DNA from: Streptococcus vicugnae
GTDB lineage: Bacteria > Bacillota > Bacilli > Lactobacillales > Streptococcaceae
NCBI RefSeq assembly: GCF_016461705.1
Contig: NZ_JAEMHW010000001.1
Location: 640,351-704,350 of the forward strand
Direction of reading: 5' to 3'
Length of the DNA stretch: 64,000 nt
The notes beneath the pieces are model-generated. The model had not been told where the DNA came from and did not search any database. It saw only the letters and a program-made list of their open reading frames with translations. A program made the translations under genes and the position numbers. Shown one piece after another: positions 17,601 to 26,617 of this stretch (positions are counted from its first letter, which is position 1; each line of letters begins with the position of its first letter).

Positions 17601-18368
17601 TTAAATTTCTTTTCCTTCAAAGGTAAAGCGAATGTGTGGGAATTCTTTTTCACCATCTTTTCCAACCATAAATTCCTTAGCTTCTTTTTTGATTTGATTT
17701 AAATCAACACCTTGGATTTTTGCTGCAAAGACACAGCCACAATAACATTGACGGTAGATATCATATTCTTCACACATTTCAACTGAACGGCGGTAGCCAT
17801 TGTTTTTCTTGAAATCACTTGGCAAATATTTAGTCGCATAAACTTTTTGGACTTCAATACCAACACTGTTGATGACTTGAGAATTTTTGTGTGGACTGAT
17901 TGTTAGTGCACTGGCAAAGTAATCATATCCAAGCTCAACTGCCATTTTAGCAGCTTTATCCAAACGATAATCAAAGCAAACCGTACAACGTTCTCCACCT
18001 TCAGGTTCATCCTCTAAGCCATGAACCTTTTGGAAATATTCTGATGGGTCATATGGTGCCTCAATGAAATCAACAGTATTGCCTGTTTTTTCATTAAATT
18101 CTGAGATGAACTTTTGCACCACATAAGCACGACGAAGATATTCATCTTTAGGGTGAATATTTGAATTAGCAAAATAAACCGTCACATCAGCATATTGCGT
18201 TAAATATTCTAAAGTATATGTCGAACACGGTGCACAACAAACGTGGACAAGAATTTTAGGCCTTACTTCTTCTTGCGCCCAACGCTTTGCCATTTGTTGC
18301 ATGACACGGTCGTAGTTGATTTTTTGATTGGGATTCATCTTAGACAGAATCTCTTCTAAATCAATCAC
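17601..18368 (-). CDS. queH: Epoxyqueuosine reductase QueH
   Basis: 255 residues. Cysteine clusters bind the [4Fe-4S] cluster and catalytic metal: VCCAPCS (C44, C45, C48), GERCTVCF and YRQCYCGC. It performs the last step of queuosine formation in tRNA (epoxyqueuosine to queuosine), the non-cobalamin alternative to QueG. It fits with tgt at 28.9 kb in the same window. The start is GTG at 18368 with AAGGA upstream. The stop abuts the SigX box of dut. Confidence 0.92.
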   Translation of the reverse strand: MIDLEEILSKMNPNQKINYDRVMQQMAKRWAQEEVRPKILVHVCCAPCSTYTLEYLTQYADVTVYFANSNIHPKDEYLRRAYVVQKFISEFNEKTGNTVDFIEAPYDPSEYFQKVHGLEDEPEGGERCTVCFDYRLDKAAKMAVELGYDYFASALTISPHKNSQVINSVGIEVQKVYATKYLPSDFKKNNGYRRSVEMCEEYDIYRQCYCGCVFAAKIQGVDLNQIKKEAKEFMVGKDGEKEFPHIRFTFEGKEI

Positions 18369-18502
18369 CTGATAAGTCTTCCTTTCCTATTCCTGTTAAG
18401 TCATTTCATTATACCACAAGTTATTTTACAAAAACATATCGACGTTTTTCTACAATATAGCTTCCATAAAAATATGACAAAACTCACCTTTTCTAATAAA
18501 CA

Positions 18503-18532
18503 AAGACAAACAGACTGCTCTTATGATATAAT
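18503..18532 (+). promoter_or_regulatory. Promoter of gpsA
   Basis: AAGACA, 18 bp, TATAAT with extended TGA before it (18524-18532). Confidence 0.65.
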
Positions 18533-18570
18533 GGAAAATGTAATCTTGCTCGTTTAAGAGAGGAGTAAAA

Positions 18571-19587
18571 ATGACAAGACAAAAAGTTGCTGTCTTAGGG
18601 CCTGGTTCTTGGGGAACCGCTCTTGCACAAGTATTAAACGACAATGGACATGAAGTTTGTCTATGGGGAAATATCCCAGAACAAATCGAAGAATTAAATA
18701 CGAAACACACAAATACTCGCTACTTCAAAGATATCACTATCTCTGAAGACATCAAAGCGACACTTGATTTAAAAGAAGCACTTACAGATGTTGATGCTAT
18801 CTTGTTTGTTGTTCCAACAAAAGTAACACGTTTGGTTGCAAAACAAGTCGCTGAAACACTTGACCACAAAGCTGTTATCATGCACGCTTCTAAAGGTCTT
18901 GAACCTGGAACACACGAACGTCTTTCAACAATTCTTGAGGAAGAAATTCCTGCTGAATTGCGCTCTGAAATCGTCGTTGTCTCTGGACCAAGCCATGCTG
19001 AAGAAACAATTGTTCGAGATATTACTTTGATCACTGCTGCTTCAAAAGATCACGAAGCTGCTAAATACGTTCAAAAACTCTTTAGTAACAATTATTTCCG
19101 TCTCTACACTAATACTGACATCATCGGTGTAGAAACAGCTGGTGCCCTAAAAAACATCATCGCTGTTGGAGCTGGTGCCCTTCACGGTCTTGGTTTTGGT
19201 GACAACGCTAAGGCTGCTGTCATCACACGTGGCCTTGCTGAAATTACGCGCCTTGGGGTTAAATTGGGAGCTAACCCTCTCACTTACAGCGGACTTTCTG
19301 GTGTCGGAGACCTTATCGTAACAGGAACATCTGTTCACTCTCGTAACTGGCGAGCTGGTGATGCTCTTGGTCGCGGTGAAAAACTCGAAGATATCGAGAA
19401 AAACATGGGCATGGTTATCGAAGGGATTTCAACAACTAAAGTTGCTTATGAGCTAGCCAAAGAATTGGATGTTTACATGCCAATCACAAGTGCTATCTAC
19501 AAAGTCATCTACGAAGGTGCTGACGTTCGTGATAGCATTCTTGGCATGATGTCAAATGACTTCCGTTCAGAAAACGAATGGCACTAA
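18571..19587 (+). CDS. gpsA: Glycerol-3-phosphate dehydrogenase [NAD(P)+]
   Basis: 338 residues. The nucleotide-binding [11 protein letters not shown] loop is at ~9-19; other family segments are [34 protein letters not shown] (catalytic lysine) and [19 protein letters not shown]. It reduces dihydroxyacetone phosphate to sn-glycerol-3-phosphate for phospholipid synthesis. RBS AGGAG 7 nt before the ATG. galU follows 59 bp downstream on the same strand, and the pair ends in one terminator. Confidence 0.96.
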   Translation: MTRQKVAVLGPGSWGTALAQVLNDNGHEVCLWGNIPEQIEELNTKHTNTRYFKDITISEDIKATLDLKEALTDVDAILFVVPTKVTRLVAKQVAETLDHKAVIMHASKGLEPGTHERLSTILEEEIPAELRSEIVVVSGPSHAEETIVRDITLITAASKDHEAAKYVQKLFSNNYFRLYTNTDIIGVETAGALKNIIAVGAGALHGLGFGDNAKAAVITRGLAEITRLGVKLGANPLTYSGLSGVGDLIVTGTSVHSRNWRAGDALGRGEKLEDIEKNMGMVIEGISTTKVAYELAKELDVYMPITSAIYKVIYEGADVRDSILGMMSNDFRSENEWH

Positions 19588-19646
19588 AATTAAAATTATA
19601 ATATAATTTAATTCAGCATAGTTTATTTATGAAAAGGAGTTCTCGT

Positions 19647-20567
19647 ATGAGTATGAGAAAAGTTAGAAAAGCCGTTATTCCCGCTGCTGGTCTTGGAACA
19701 CGTTTCTTGCCAGCTACAAAAGCACTCGCTAAAGAGATGCTTCCAATTGTTGACAAACCAACCATCCAATTTATCGTCGAAGAAGCCTTGAAATCAGGTA
19801 TTGAAAATATCTTGGTTGTTACTGGTAAATCAAAACGTTCTATCGAAGACCACTTTGACTCAAACTTCGAATTAGAATACAATTTGGAACACAAAGGGAA
19901 AACTGATCTTCTTAAACTCGTTAATGACACTACAGCCATTAATCTTCACTTCATCCGTCAAAGTCACCCTCGTGGACTTGGTGATGCTGTCCTTCAAGCT
20001 AAAGCTTTTGTAGGCAACGAACCATTCGTCGTTATGCTAGGTGATGACCTTATGGATATCAACAACGATAAAGCTGTTCCACTTACAAAACAATTGATTA
20101 ACGATTATGAAAACACACACGCATCAACAATTGCTGTTATGCCTGTACCACACGAAGAAGTTTCATCTTATGGTGTTATCGCACCTCAAGGCGAAGGAAA
20201 AGACGGACTTTACAGTGTTGAAACATTCGTTGAAAAACCTGCACCTGAAGATGCACCTAGTGATCTTGCTATTATCGGTCGCTACCTTCTTACTCCAGAA
20301 ATCTTCAATATTCTTGAAACTCAAAAACCTGGAGCTGGTAATGAAATCCAATTGACAGATGCTATCGATACTTTAAACAAAACACAGCGTGTTTTTGCGC
20401 GTCAATTTAACGGTGATCGCTATGATGTCGGTGATAAATTCGGCTTCATGAAAACTTCTATTGACTATGCCCTTGAACACCCACAAATCAAAGATAATAT
20501 GAAACAATATCTTATCGAATTGGGAAAAAAATTAGAAGCTGAATCAACTAAAAAAGAAACTAAATAA
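19647..20567 (+). CDS. galU: UTP-glucose-1-phosphate uridylyltransferase
   Basis: About 306 residues. The N-terminal nucleotide-binding signature is [21 protein letters not shown]; further conserved segments are [21 protein letters not shown] and NEIQLTDAI. It makes UDP-glucose for capsule, glycolipid and cell-wall polysaccharide. The start was set at the ATG at 19647: AAGGAG lies 7 nt upstream. The longer open frame from 19629 would place that SD inside the coding region. Confidence 0.95.
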   Translation: MSMRKVRKAVIPAAGLGTRFLPATKALAKEMLPIVDKPTIQFIVEEALKSGIENILVVTGKSKRSIEDHFDSNFELEYNLEHKGKTDLLKLVNDTTAINLHFIRQSHPRGLGDAVLQAKAFVGNEPFVVMLGDDLMDINNDKAVPLTKQLINDYENTHASTIAVMPVPHEEVSSYGVIAPQGEGKDGLYSVETFVEKPAPEDAPSDLAIIGRYLLTPEIFNILETQKPGAGNEIQLTDAIDTLNKTQRVFARQFNGDRYDVGDKFGFMKTSIDYALEHPQIKDNMKQYLIELGKKLEAESTKKETK

Positions 20568-20581
20568 TATGCTATAACATA

Positions 20582-20618
20582 AAAAAGTTCCTCTAGACAC
20601 TGTCTAGAGGAACTTTTT
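20582..20618. terminator. Bidirectional terminator between galU and the rhomboid gene
   Basis: 16-bp perfect stem (AAAAAGTTCCTCTAGA and its complement) with a 5-nt loop, A tract and T tract on both sides. Confidence 0.95.
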
Positions 20619-20627
20619 ATTATAACT

Positions 20628-21299
20628 TTAATGTAAAGCCAAGACAATCAAGAAAAGACTTAAGCCAACGTAAGCCGCTGCCGCCAACCAACGTTGCCAT
20701 GGTTTAAACATACCTTTCTCCACAAGCGTTGGTAAAAAGATGGCACATAAGACACCCCCCACAAGACCACCAATATGACCAGCAATCCCAATACTTGGAG
20801 TAAATAAATTAAAAATCAAATTCACAATAATCAAAGCTTGATAATTTCTACCAAGTTCTTTCAAATAAGGATTTCTTCCAAAATACCCAGCAACCATAAT
20901 CGCCGCAAAAACACCGAAAAGCGATGTTGAAGCCCCCGCAGCAATCACGTTTGGCGTAAAGAAAAGCGTAAAGATATTCCCAACAATCCCTGATAAAACA
21001 TACAAAGCTAAAAACTTATGATGTCCCCAAATTTGCTCTGCCAATTGTCCGACAAAATAAAGCGTCAACATATTAAAGAAAAAATGTTCCCATCCAATGT
21101 GCACAAAAATCGGAGTTACCAAACGCCATAATTGGCTTGGAAATAGGCTAACATAAGCTCCACACATTCCACCAGCATTAAAAATCGCTTGGTTGGATGT
21201 GGCATTTCCAAAATAAATTACCTGCATGGCTATAAAAACCAAAGTCGTTAGAGCCAGCAAAAAAATCGTCACTGGACTTTTTTTAATAACGTTTTTCAT
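20628..21299 (-). CDS. Rhomboid family intramembrane serine protease
   Basis: 223 residues with about seven membrane spans. The catalytic serine is in GASTSLFG (~S124) and the histidine in AGHIGGLVGG (~H175). The conserved WRLVTPIFVHIGWEHFFFNMLTLYFVG region is present. It cleaves single-span membrane proteins; substrates in streptococci are unknown. It overlaps the 5-formyltetrahydrofolate cyclo-ligase gene by 4 nt (ATGA), so the two are translationally coupled, an arrangement also seen in relatives. Confidence 0.93.
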   Translation of the reverse strand: MKNVIKKSPVTIFLLALTTLVFIAMQVIYFGNATSNQAIFNAGGMCGAYVSLFPSQLWRLVTPIFVHIGWEHFFFNMLTLYFVGQLAEQIWGHHKFLALYVLSGIVGNIFTLFFTPNVIAAGASTSLFGVFAAIMVAGYFGRNPYLKELGRNYQALIIVNLIFNLFTPSIGIAGHIGGLVGGVLCAIFLPTLVEKGMFKPWQRWLAAAAYVGLSLFLIVLALH

Positions 21300-21823
21300 C
21301 GACTAAATACCTCCATAACAGCGACATCATGACTGTCTGGCTGAAACTCTACTTTCTGACACTCATAAATCGTACTGATTGTTTTGCCTTTATAATCCAC
21401 TAAATACCTGTCATAATAGCCAGCTCCATATCCAATTCGAAAACCATCTTGGTTAAAAACAACGCCTGGCACATGAATCAAATCGATTTCTGACTTATCC
21501 ACAGCTTTGTCACAAGCAGGTTCCCACAAGCCAAATGATGTTTTCACCAAGTTATCCACATCATAGAGACAAAAAATCATTTTGCCGTGTGGGTAAGTCT
21601 TTGGTACTAAAATGGTTTTGCCATCTTTTTGAGCTTGTTTAATCAATAATTCGGTATTGTACTCAAAATCAAAAGCTAAATAAGTGGCAATAGTATCCGC
21701 TTTTTGATAAGCAGAAGATGCTAGCAACTCATCTAATAAAGCCTTATCTTTCAAGGCTTTTTCTTTTCTATCTTGATGTTTTAAATGAGCAATGATACTC
21801 TTTCGTAAGGGTACTTTTTCCAT
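21296..21823 (-). CDS. 5-formyltetrahydrofolate cyclo-ligase
   Basis: About 175 residues. It matches the YgfA/MTHFS family: a basic N-terminus (PLRKSIIAHLK), LLIKQAQKDGKTILVPKTYP, LIHVPGVVFNQDGFRIGYGAGYYDRYL (ATP/folate signature). It converts 5-formyl-THF to 5,10-methenyl-THF. The start was set at the ATG at 21823. It has no SD; instead TGTGTTATCAT ends 6 nt before the ATG, which would make the mRNA leaderless. Confidence 0.92.
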   Translation of the reverse strand: MEKVPLRKSIIAHLKHQDRKEKALKDKALLDELLASSAYQKADTIATYLAFDFEYNTELLIKQAQKDGKTILVPKTYPHGKMIFCLYDVDNLVKTSFGLWEPACDKAVDKSEIDLIHVPGVVFNQDGFRIGYGAGYYDRYLVDYKGKTISTIYECQKVEFQPDSHDVAVMEVFSR

Positions 21824-21839
21824 GCTTTTATGATAACAC
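21824..21839 (-). promoter_or_regulatory. Leaderless-type promoter
   Basis: Minus strand: TGTG TTATCAT, then AAAAGC, then ATG (21823). With a -10 ending 6 nt before the ATG, transcription should start at or near the A of the ATG. The same layout occurs before polA and hslO. Confidence 0.6.
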
Positions 21840-21878
21840 AAAACCGAGATTTTACTCAGCAAAAACCTTAAAATTTAC

Positions 21879-21911
21879 TTTAAGGTTTCTTTAAGGTTTC
21901 TCCGATATACT
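21879..21911 (+). promoter_or_regulatory. CiaR-dependent promoter
   Basis: TTTAAG (21879-21884), 5 bp, TTTAAG (21890-21895), 10 bp, TATACT (21906-21911). Repeat sequence, 5-bp gap and 10-bp distance to the -10 match the streptococcal CiaR promoter format exactly. Confidence 0.92.
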
Positions 21912-21917
21912 GTATCT

Positions 21918-22057
21918 ATCCTAAATAGCGGTTCTCCCAAACCGCTGGGAATTGGCTCTTTTGGAGTTATTCCCTTTTCATAAATCTCCTGGACATGATT
22001 GAAAAATCATGTCCTTCCCTTTTTAAGCCGCTAGCTCCCAATAGCGGCTTTTTTTAT
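21918..22057 (+). ncRNA. Cia-dependent small RNA (csRNA)
   Basis: An RNA of about 140 nt is predicted from the CiaR promoter to the terminator. Elements: hairpin AGCGGTT/AACCGCT whose loop carries CTCCC; a TTGGAG segment within an imperfect hairpin; single-stranded TCTCCTGG; hairpin ACATGATT/AATCATGT; terminator AAGCCGCTA/TAGCGGCTT with CTCCC in its loop and TTTTTTT. Repeated CUCC motifs in loops and single strands are the anti-SD elements by which csRNAs pair with mRNAs. It lacks an ORF. The 5' end is estimated from the -10. Confidence 0.9.
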
Positions 22058-22070
22058 TTTTCAAATACAA

Positions 22071-22105
22071 AAAAAGGTAGCAAGACTAAAAACTTGCTAC
22101 CTTTT
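22071..22105 (-). terminator. Terminator of dapH-deacetylase operon
   Basis: AAAAAGGTAGCAAG/CTTGCTACCTTTTT, 8-nt loop, T tract on the minus strand. The upstream arm touches the stop codon of the deacetylase gene. Confidence 0.9.
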
Positions 22106-23238
22106 TAATGACTTGCTTTTTCTTTCAAGAAAGCTGAAATTTCACTAACCGCAAACGGAAGAGCTGCTTCATTTGGACTCATCTTAGGATGGTGAAGAGC
22201 GTAAGGTGTTTCAACTCCTAACCAGAACATCACTCCTGGAATTTTATTTAACAAATACCCAAAATCTTCTCCAGTCATAGCTGGCAAACAATCAATCAAA
22301 TGAACCGCTTCTCTGTTTCTAAAGAAATCCATAAGTTCACTTGCTAGTTCAGGATTATTTTCTACAGGTAAATAACCACCCTGCTTAAGGTTTACATCAA
22401 CTTCCATACCAAAACTTGCTGCCACTCCTTGGGCTATCTCTGTTACACGTTTTTGAATTAAGAGACTCATCTCCTGCGTTAACGTTCGGATAGTCCCGTG
22501 CAACTGCGCGGTTTCAGCAATAACATTATTAGTAGTTCCAGAATGGAAAGACCCAAAAGTGACAACACCACCTTGAATAGGATCAACATTTCGGCTGACG
22601 ATTGTCTGTACCTGAGTGACAAAATAGGACGCCGCAACCAAGGCATCGTTAGCTTCGTGTGGAAAAGCTGCATGTCCGCCTTTTCCTTTAAACGTCACCA
22701 AAACTTCACAAGTCCCTGCAAATAAAGTTGAGGTATTTGTCGCGATATCACCAACTTTAAAATCAGGTCTCACATGAAGCCCATAAAATTCATCTGGCTT
22801 CCAATCTCCAAAAGCATTATCTTGATACATCAGCATGCCACCAGCCTCATTTTCCTCAGCTGGTTGGAAAAGGAAAAGAAGATTATTTTTAGGCTGTACT
22901 TGTACCAATTCATTTAACAAACCAAGAGCAACTGTCATGTGCATATCATGACCACAAGCATGCATACGTCCTTCATGTTGACTAGAAAATGGTAGACCCG
23001 TCTCTTCAATCACTGGCAAGGCATCGATATCTGTGCGCCAGCCAATGGTCTTCTGAGGAGCTGAACCTTTTAAAAAGACCAAAATACCAGTTCGCCAAGT
23101 ACGTTGTTCAACAAAATTTTTTCCAGCTGTGATTTCTGCAATACGGTCTAAAAGGTAAGCTTGAGTTTTAAATTCCTCCAAACCAATCTCAGGAATCTGA
23201 TGCAAATCACGACGAATTTTAATTAAATCTAAAGTCAT
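22105..23238 (-). CDS. N-acetyldiaminopimelate deacetylase (M20 family)
   Basis: About 377 residues. M20 peptidase fold with metal-binding [16 protein letters not shown] and the [20 protein letters not shown] dimerisation-domain segment. Its position directly after dapH marks it as the deacetylase that forms LL-diaminopimelate in the acetylase branch of lysine and DAP synthesis, not a general amidohydrolase. The start was moved to the ATG at 23238 ([17 protein letters not shown]), which has AAAGGA upstream; the longer frame reads into the dapH gene and has no RBS. Confidence 0.92.
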   Translation of the reverse strand: MTLDLIKIRRDLHQIPEIGLEEFKTQAYLLDRIAEITAGKNFVEQRTWRTGILVFLKGSAPQKTIGWRTDIDALPVIEETGLPFSSQHEGRMHACGHDMHMTVALGLLNELVQVQPKNNLLFLFQPAEENEAGGMLMYQDNAFGDWKPDEFYGLHVRPDFKVGDIATNTSTLFAGTCEVLVTFKGKGGHAAFPHEANDALVAASYFVTQVQTIVSRNVDPIQGGVVTFGSFHSGTTNNVIAETAQLHGTIRTLTQEMSLLIQKRVTEIAQGVAASFGMEVDVNLKQGGYLPVENNPELASELMDFFRNREAVHLIDCLPAMTGEDFGYLLNKIPGVMFWLGVETPYALHHPKMSPNEAALPFAVSEISAFLKEKASH

Positions 23239-23296
23239 ATTGTTTCCTTTATTTTTTAAAAGCTTGAGAGAATTTCCCAAGCCTTTATATCTCTTA

Positions 23297-23995
23297 TTAT
23301 AAATTACGCAAAGCGTCTTCAAGCGCTGTTTTTTGTTGTGTTTTGGCATCAATTTCTTTAATGACACGTGCAGGAACGCCTGCTACCACAACATTTTCTG
23401 GAACATCTTTAGTGACAATAGCTCCCGCTGCTACGACAGAACCATTACCAACTTGAACACCTTCGATAACCACGGCATTAGCACCAACAAGAACATTGTC
23501 ACCGATGCGAACTGGTTCAGCTGAAGCTGGCTCGATAACACCTGCAAGAACAGCACCAGCACCAATGTGACTGTTTTTACCAACAATAGCACGTCCACCA
23601 AGAACAGCACCCATATCAATCATTGTCCCAGCACCGATTTCAGCACCGATATTGATAACTGCTCCCATCATAACAACGGCATTGTCACCGATAGTCACTT
23701 GGTCACGAATAATCGCACCTGGTTCAATACGAGCATTAATATGGCGTTTATCAAGAAGTGGCACTGCTGAATTACGACCATCTTGCTCAACAACATAGTC
23801 TTTGTTTTCAGTCAAATTAGCCAAAAGTGGTTCAACATCTTTCCAGTCACCAAAAAGCACATTGCCAAGTTTTAGGACGTTTTCTGGAACTGCTGCAGCC
23901 AATTCACCTTCAAATGTCACCTTAACATTTGTCTTTTTCTCCGCATTCCCAATAAACGCAATAATCTCTTGAGCCGTCATTTTTTGTGCAGTCAT
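23297..23995 (-). CDS. dapH: Tetrahydrodipicolinate N-acetyltransferase
   Basis: 232 residues, the standard length for DapH. Residues ~90-215 are a left-handed beta-helix of hexapeptide repeats ([75 protein letters not shown]). It acetylates tetrahydrodipicolinate with acetyl-CoA. It is the first gene of the two-gene DAP operon. The ATG at 23995 has no clear SD; a ~125-nt leader with a long closing stem precedes it. Confidence 0.95.
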   Translation of the reverse strand: MTAQKMTAQEIIAFIGNAEKKTNVKVTFEGELAAAVPENVLKLGNVLFGDWKDVEPLLANLTENKDYVVEQDGRNSAVPLLDKRHINARIEPGAIIRDQVTIGDNAVVMMGAVINIGAEIGAGTMIDMGAVLGGRAIVGKNSHIGAGAVLAGVIEPASAEPVRIGDNVLVGANAVVIEGVQVGNGSVVAAGAIVTKDVPENVVVAGVPARVIKEIDAKTQQKTALEDALRNL

Positions 23996-24008
23996 ATTTA
24001 AGATACCA

Positions 24009-24088
24009 AGAGTGTTAAATAGCAGAAATTCGCCTTTTCTAATACTTTAGCTTGGGGTAATAAAAACCACTCCCTTGCCAAACACTCT
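24009..24088 (-). other. Structured 5' leader of dapH (candidate regulatory element)
   Basis: 8-bp arms AGAGTGTT and AACACTCT (24009-24016, 24081-24088) enclose 64 nt that hold a smaller CTAA/TTAG hairpin and GGG/CCC segments. The element lies 13 nt from the dapH ATG, which has no evident SD. It is shorter than a lysine riboswitch and lacks recognisable L-box sequence. Confidence 0.4.
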
Positions 24089-24167
24089 ATTCCTTCCATT
24101 CAAAGTTAGTTAATTGTATACTATTATAACAAATATTCAGAAAATTTGGAAAGAATTTTTATTAAAA

Positions 24168-24193
24168 AATCACTCAGCAAAAACTGAGTGATT
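24168..24193 (-). terminator. Terminator
   Basis: AATCACTCAG-6 nt-CTGAGTGATT followed by TTTTT on the minus strand, just after the stop of the gene at 24200. Confidence 0.85.
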
Positions 24194-24199
24194 AGTTTA

Positions 24200-24796
24200 T
24201 TATTGAATATCTAACTTAACAACTGCTGGTTCAGCTGTAAATGAGAAACTTGGTTCTACTTCGACTTCGATATCACCACTACCGTTAACGCCGAAATATT
24301 GGACAGCACCTTCAAAACTACGTCCTTTTGAAATAGAATCTAAAGTTCCACCATTTGGATAAGTATCCATTTTTTTACCATTCACATATAATTCCAAATC
24401 ATCACCTAAGACATAATCATCATCTGATAGATTATTAACGTTATAAGTAACTTTCAGAACTTTTTCTGGATTAGTATCAGCAAATTCATTACGTTCATCA
24501 GACCATTCAGCACCAGTAATAGTGATTTCCGCTTCATCTTTAAAGGTAATAACATCACCTACTTTATAAGTCTTCCCTTTATCCTGTGAACTTTCTTTTG
24601 TTGATGAAACAGCTGATGTACTTTCACTTTTTGCACTTGAACTAGCACTTGTGTCTTTTGAATCGCTATCACCACCCATGTTGGCAAATACTCCAATAAG
24701 TACAACTGCTGCTAATACAATAAACCATGCACGTTTATAAAAAGGCTTCTTTTCAACGTACACTTTACCATCTTCGGCTTTGATTTTTTTAGCCAT
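24200..24796 (-). CDS. Membrane-anchored DUF4352/DUF5067-like protein
   Basis: 198 residues. A short cytoplasmic N-terminus (KIKAEDGKVYVEKKPFYKR) precedes one membrane span (~27-41), a serine-rich linker (SDSKDTSASSSAKSESTS...) and a C-terminal extracellular beta domain beginning KTYKVGDVITFKDEAEITITGAE and ending FSFTAEPAVVKLDIQ. The pattern of an AxVxV-type core with an 'NNLSDDDYVLGDDLELYVNGK' strand pair is that of the telokin-like DUF4352/DUF5067 group. Function unknown. Its promoter spacer is a (TA)10 repeat, so expression may vary between cells. Monocistronic, with its own terminator. Confidence 0.7.
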   Translation of the reverse strand: MAKKIKAEDGKVYVEKKPFYKRAWFIVLAAVVLIGVFANMGGDSDSKDTSASSSAKSESTSAVSSTKESSQDKGKTYKVGDVITFKDEAEITITGAEWSDERNEFADTNPEKVLKVTYNVNNLSDDDYVLGDDLELYVNGKKMDTYPNGGTLDSISKGRSFEGAVQYFGVNGSGDIEVEVEPSFSFTAEPAVVKLDIQ

Positions 24797-24829
24797 CTTT
24801 CCTTCTCCATTTTCCTTAAAATTTCCTCA

Positions 24830-24860
24830 ATTATATATATATATATATATAAATTGTCAA
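24830..24860 (-). promoter_or_regulatory. Promoter whose spacer is a TA repeat
   Basis: Minus strand: TTGACA (24860-24855), 19 bp, TATAAT (24835-24830). Nearly all of the spacer is TA dinucleotide, so gain or loss of one TA changes the spacing by 2 bp (17, 19, 21). Confidence 0.8.
24832..24851. repeat. (TA)10 dinucleotide repeat
   Basis: Ten uninterrupted TA units, prone to slipped-strand change, between -35 and -10 of the gene at 24200-24796. Confidence 0.95.
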
Positions 24861-24912
24861 TAGGTTTCAGAAATTTTTTTGATAAATTTTGAGGAAATTT
24901 TCACATGCAAAA

Positions 24913-24934
24913 AAAGCTTCCAAAAGGAAGCTTT
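24913..24934 (-). terminator. Terminator of pgi
   Basis: AAAGCTTCC-4 nt-GGAAGCTTT with T tract on the minus strand. Confidence 0.9.
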
Positions 24935-24953
24935 CTATCTGTGTATTGATGAA

Positions 24954-26303
24954 TTAAAGACGTGCGTTCAATTCAGCTGACAAGTCTTCAAATCCTGGTT
25001 TACCAAGAAGAGCAAACATGTTTTTCTTGTATGCTTCTACACCTGGTTGGTTGAATGGGTTAACAGCGTTAAGGTAACCTGAAAGACCGATAGCCAACTC
25101 GAAGAAGTAGATTGTGTAACCAAGAGTGAATTCATCTTGTTGAGGAAGTGTCAAGAACATGTTAGGTACGCCACCGTCAGTGTGAGCAAGAAGTACACCA
25201 TCAGTTGCTTTTTTGTTTACGAAGTCAACATCTTTACCTTGAAGGTATCCAAGACCATCAAGATCTTCTGACAATTCAGGGATAACAACGTTTTTACGTG
25301 GTTTATCAACACGAACAACTGTTTCGAAGATGTTACGGTAACCTTCTTGGATAAATTGACCAAGTGAGTGAAGGTCAGTTGAGAAGTTAGCAGATGTTGG
25401 GTAGATACCTTTTTGGTGTTTACCTTCTGATTCACCAGCTAATTGTTTCCACCATTCACCAAAGTATTGAAGTGATGGTTCGTAGTTAGCCAAGATTTCA
25501 GTGATGTAACCTTTACGGTAAAGTACGTTACGAACTGCAGCGTATTGGTAAGCGATATTTTCTGAGATTTCAGCAGAAGTCAATTCTTTACGAGCAGCGT
25601 TAGCACCGTTCATAAGAGCTTCGATATCGATACCAGCAGCAGCGATTGGAAGAAGACCTACAGCAGTCAATACTGAAAAACGTCCACCAACGTTATCTGG
25701 AACAACAAATGTTTCCCAATCGTTAGCAACAGCTTCAACTTTAACAGCACCTTTAGCTTTATCAGTTGTAGCGTAAATACGTTTGTTAGCTTCTTCTTGA
25801 CCGTATTTTTCAACTAGAAGTTCTTTGAAGACACGGAAAGCGATAGCTGGTTCAGTTGTAGTACCTGATTTAGAAATGATGTTAACTGAGAAATCTTTGT
25901 CTTTAACGTATTCAACAAGGTCTGCAAGGTAAGTTGAAGAAATTGAGTTACCAGCGTAAAGGATTTGTGGACCTTTACGATCTGCAGGTGCTTGAAGGTT
26001 GTAGAAGTGATTGCTCAAGAAATCGATAGCAGCACGTGCTCCAAGGTAAGAACCACCGATACCGATAACGACAAGAACTTCGCTGTCTGATTGGATTTTA
26101 GCAGCAGCTTTTTGGATACGAGCAAATTCTTCTTTGTCGTAGTTTTCAGGAAGGTCTACCCAACCAAGGAAATCAGAACCAGGTCCTGTACCTTTACGCA
26201 AATATTCGTCAGCAACGTTGACTTGTGTTTGCATGAAGTCGATTTCTTCTTGTTCGACGAATTGACCCAACAATTTTGAATAGTCAAATTTAATATGTGT
26301 CAT
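24954..26303 (-). CDS. pgi: Glucose-6-phosphate isomerase
   Basis: 449 residues, the usual size for the Gram-positive enzyme. Signature segments: [90 protein letters not shown] and [14 protein letters not shown] (catalytic lysine). It interconverts glucose-6-P and fructose-6-P in glycolysis. The ATG at 26303 has GAGGAG 7 nt upstream. A promoter TTGAAA-17-TAATAT is visible at ~26339-26367. Monocistronic. Confidence 0.97.
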   Translation of the reverse strand: MTHIKFDYSKLLGQFVEQEEIDFMQTQVNVADEYLRKGTGPGSDFLGWVDLPENYDKEEFARIQKAAAKIQSDSEVLVVIGIGGSYLGARAAIDFLSNHFYNLQAPADRKGPQILYAGNSISSTYLADLVEYVKDKDFSVNIISKSGTTTEPAIAFRVFKELLVEKYGQEEANKRIYATTDKAKGAVKVEAVANDWETFVVPDNVGGRFSVLTAVGLLPIAAAGIDIEALMNGANAARKELTSAEISENIAYQYAAVRNVLYRKGYITEILANYEPSLQYFGEWWKQLAGESEGKHQKGIYPTSANFSTDLHSLGQFIQEGYRNIFETVVRVDKPRKNVVIPELSEDLDGLGYLQGKDVDFVNKKATDGVLLAHTDGGVPNMFLTLPQQDEFTLGYTIYFFELAIGLSGYLNAVNPFNQPGVEAYKKNMFALLGKPGFEDLSAELNARL

Positions 26304-26367
26304 TACAATACTCCTCAAAAAATTAAATTTCTCTTCTATATTACTCTTTTATGCGCTTTTTTTCAAT

Positions 26368-26502
26368 CATTTTTGCTAAATATTCCTATAAAATAAAGCG
26401 TTTCACAGCCTCTTTCTAACTTACTGAAAACTTTCATGAAACAATCACTTTTCAATGAAAAATCCCAGCTATTAAACAACAAAAATAGCACATCAGAAAA
26501 TA
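26368..26502. other. Intergenic stretch between pgi and ffs
   Basis: AT-rich; GTGAAACGCTTTAT at ~26399-26412 recalls a degenerate cre site upstream of the pgi promoter. No ORF or RNA gene recognised. Confidence 0.4.
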
Positions 26503-26583
26503 AAAAAAAGAGCACACACCTACAATCGCTTAGGGCTGCTGGATTCCTCCCCTGACCCGCTTCACGCGCAGATGTTGCTCCGA
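26503..26583 (-). ncRNA. ffs: Signal recognition particle RNA (small bacterial type)
   Basis: The minus strand carries the domain IV core GGTCAGGGGAGGAATCCAGC (SRP54/Ffh-binding asymmetric loops). Its ends pair (GAGCAACA near the 5' end with TGTGTGCTC near the 3' end), and a T tract follows. TATAAT with extended TGA lies at 26589-26597. Location next to tadA is the usual one in streptococci. The ends are estimated. Confidence 0.93.
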
Positions 26584-26617
26584 AGAATATTATATCATAA
26601 ATTTTTGATTATGCAAA

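Noticed and set aside
26395..26415. cre site (CcpA) upstream of pgi
   Set aside because: GTGAAACGCTTTAT lacks the spacing and symmetry of a full cre; noted only as a weak likeness.
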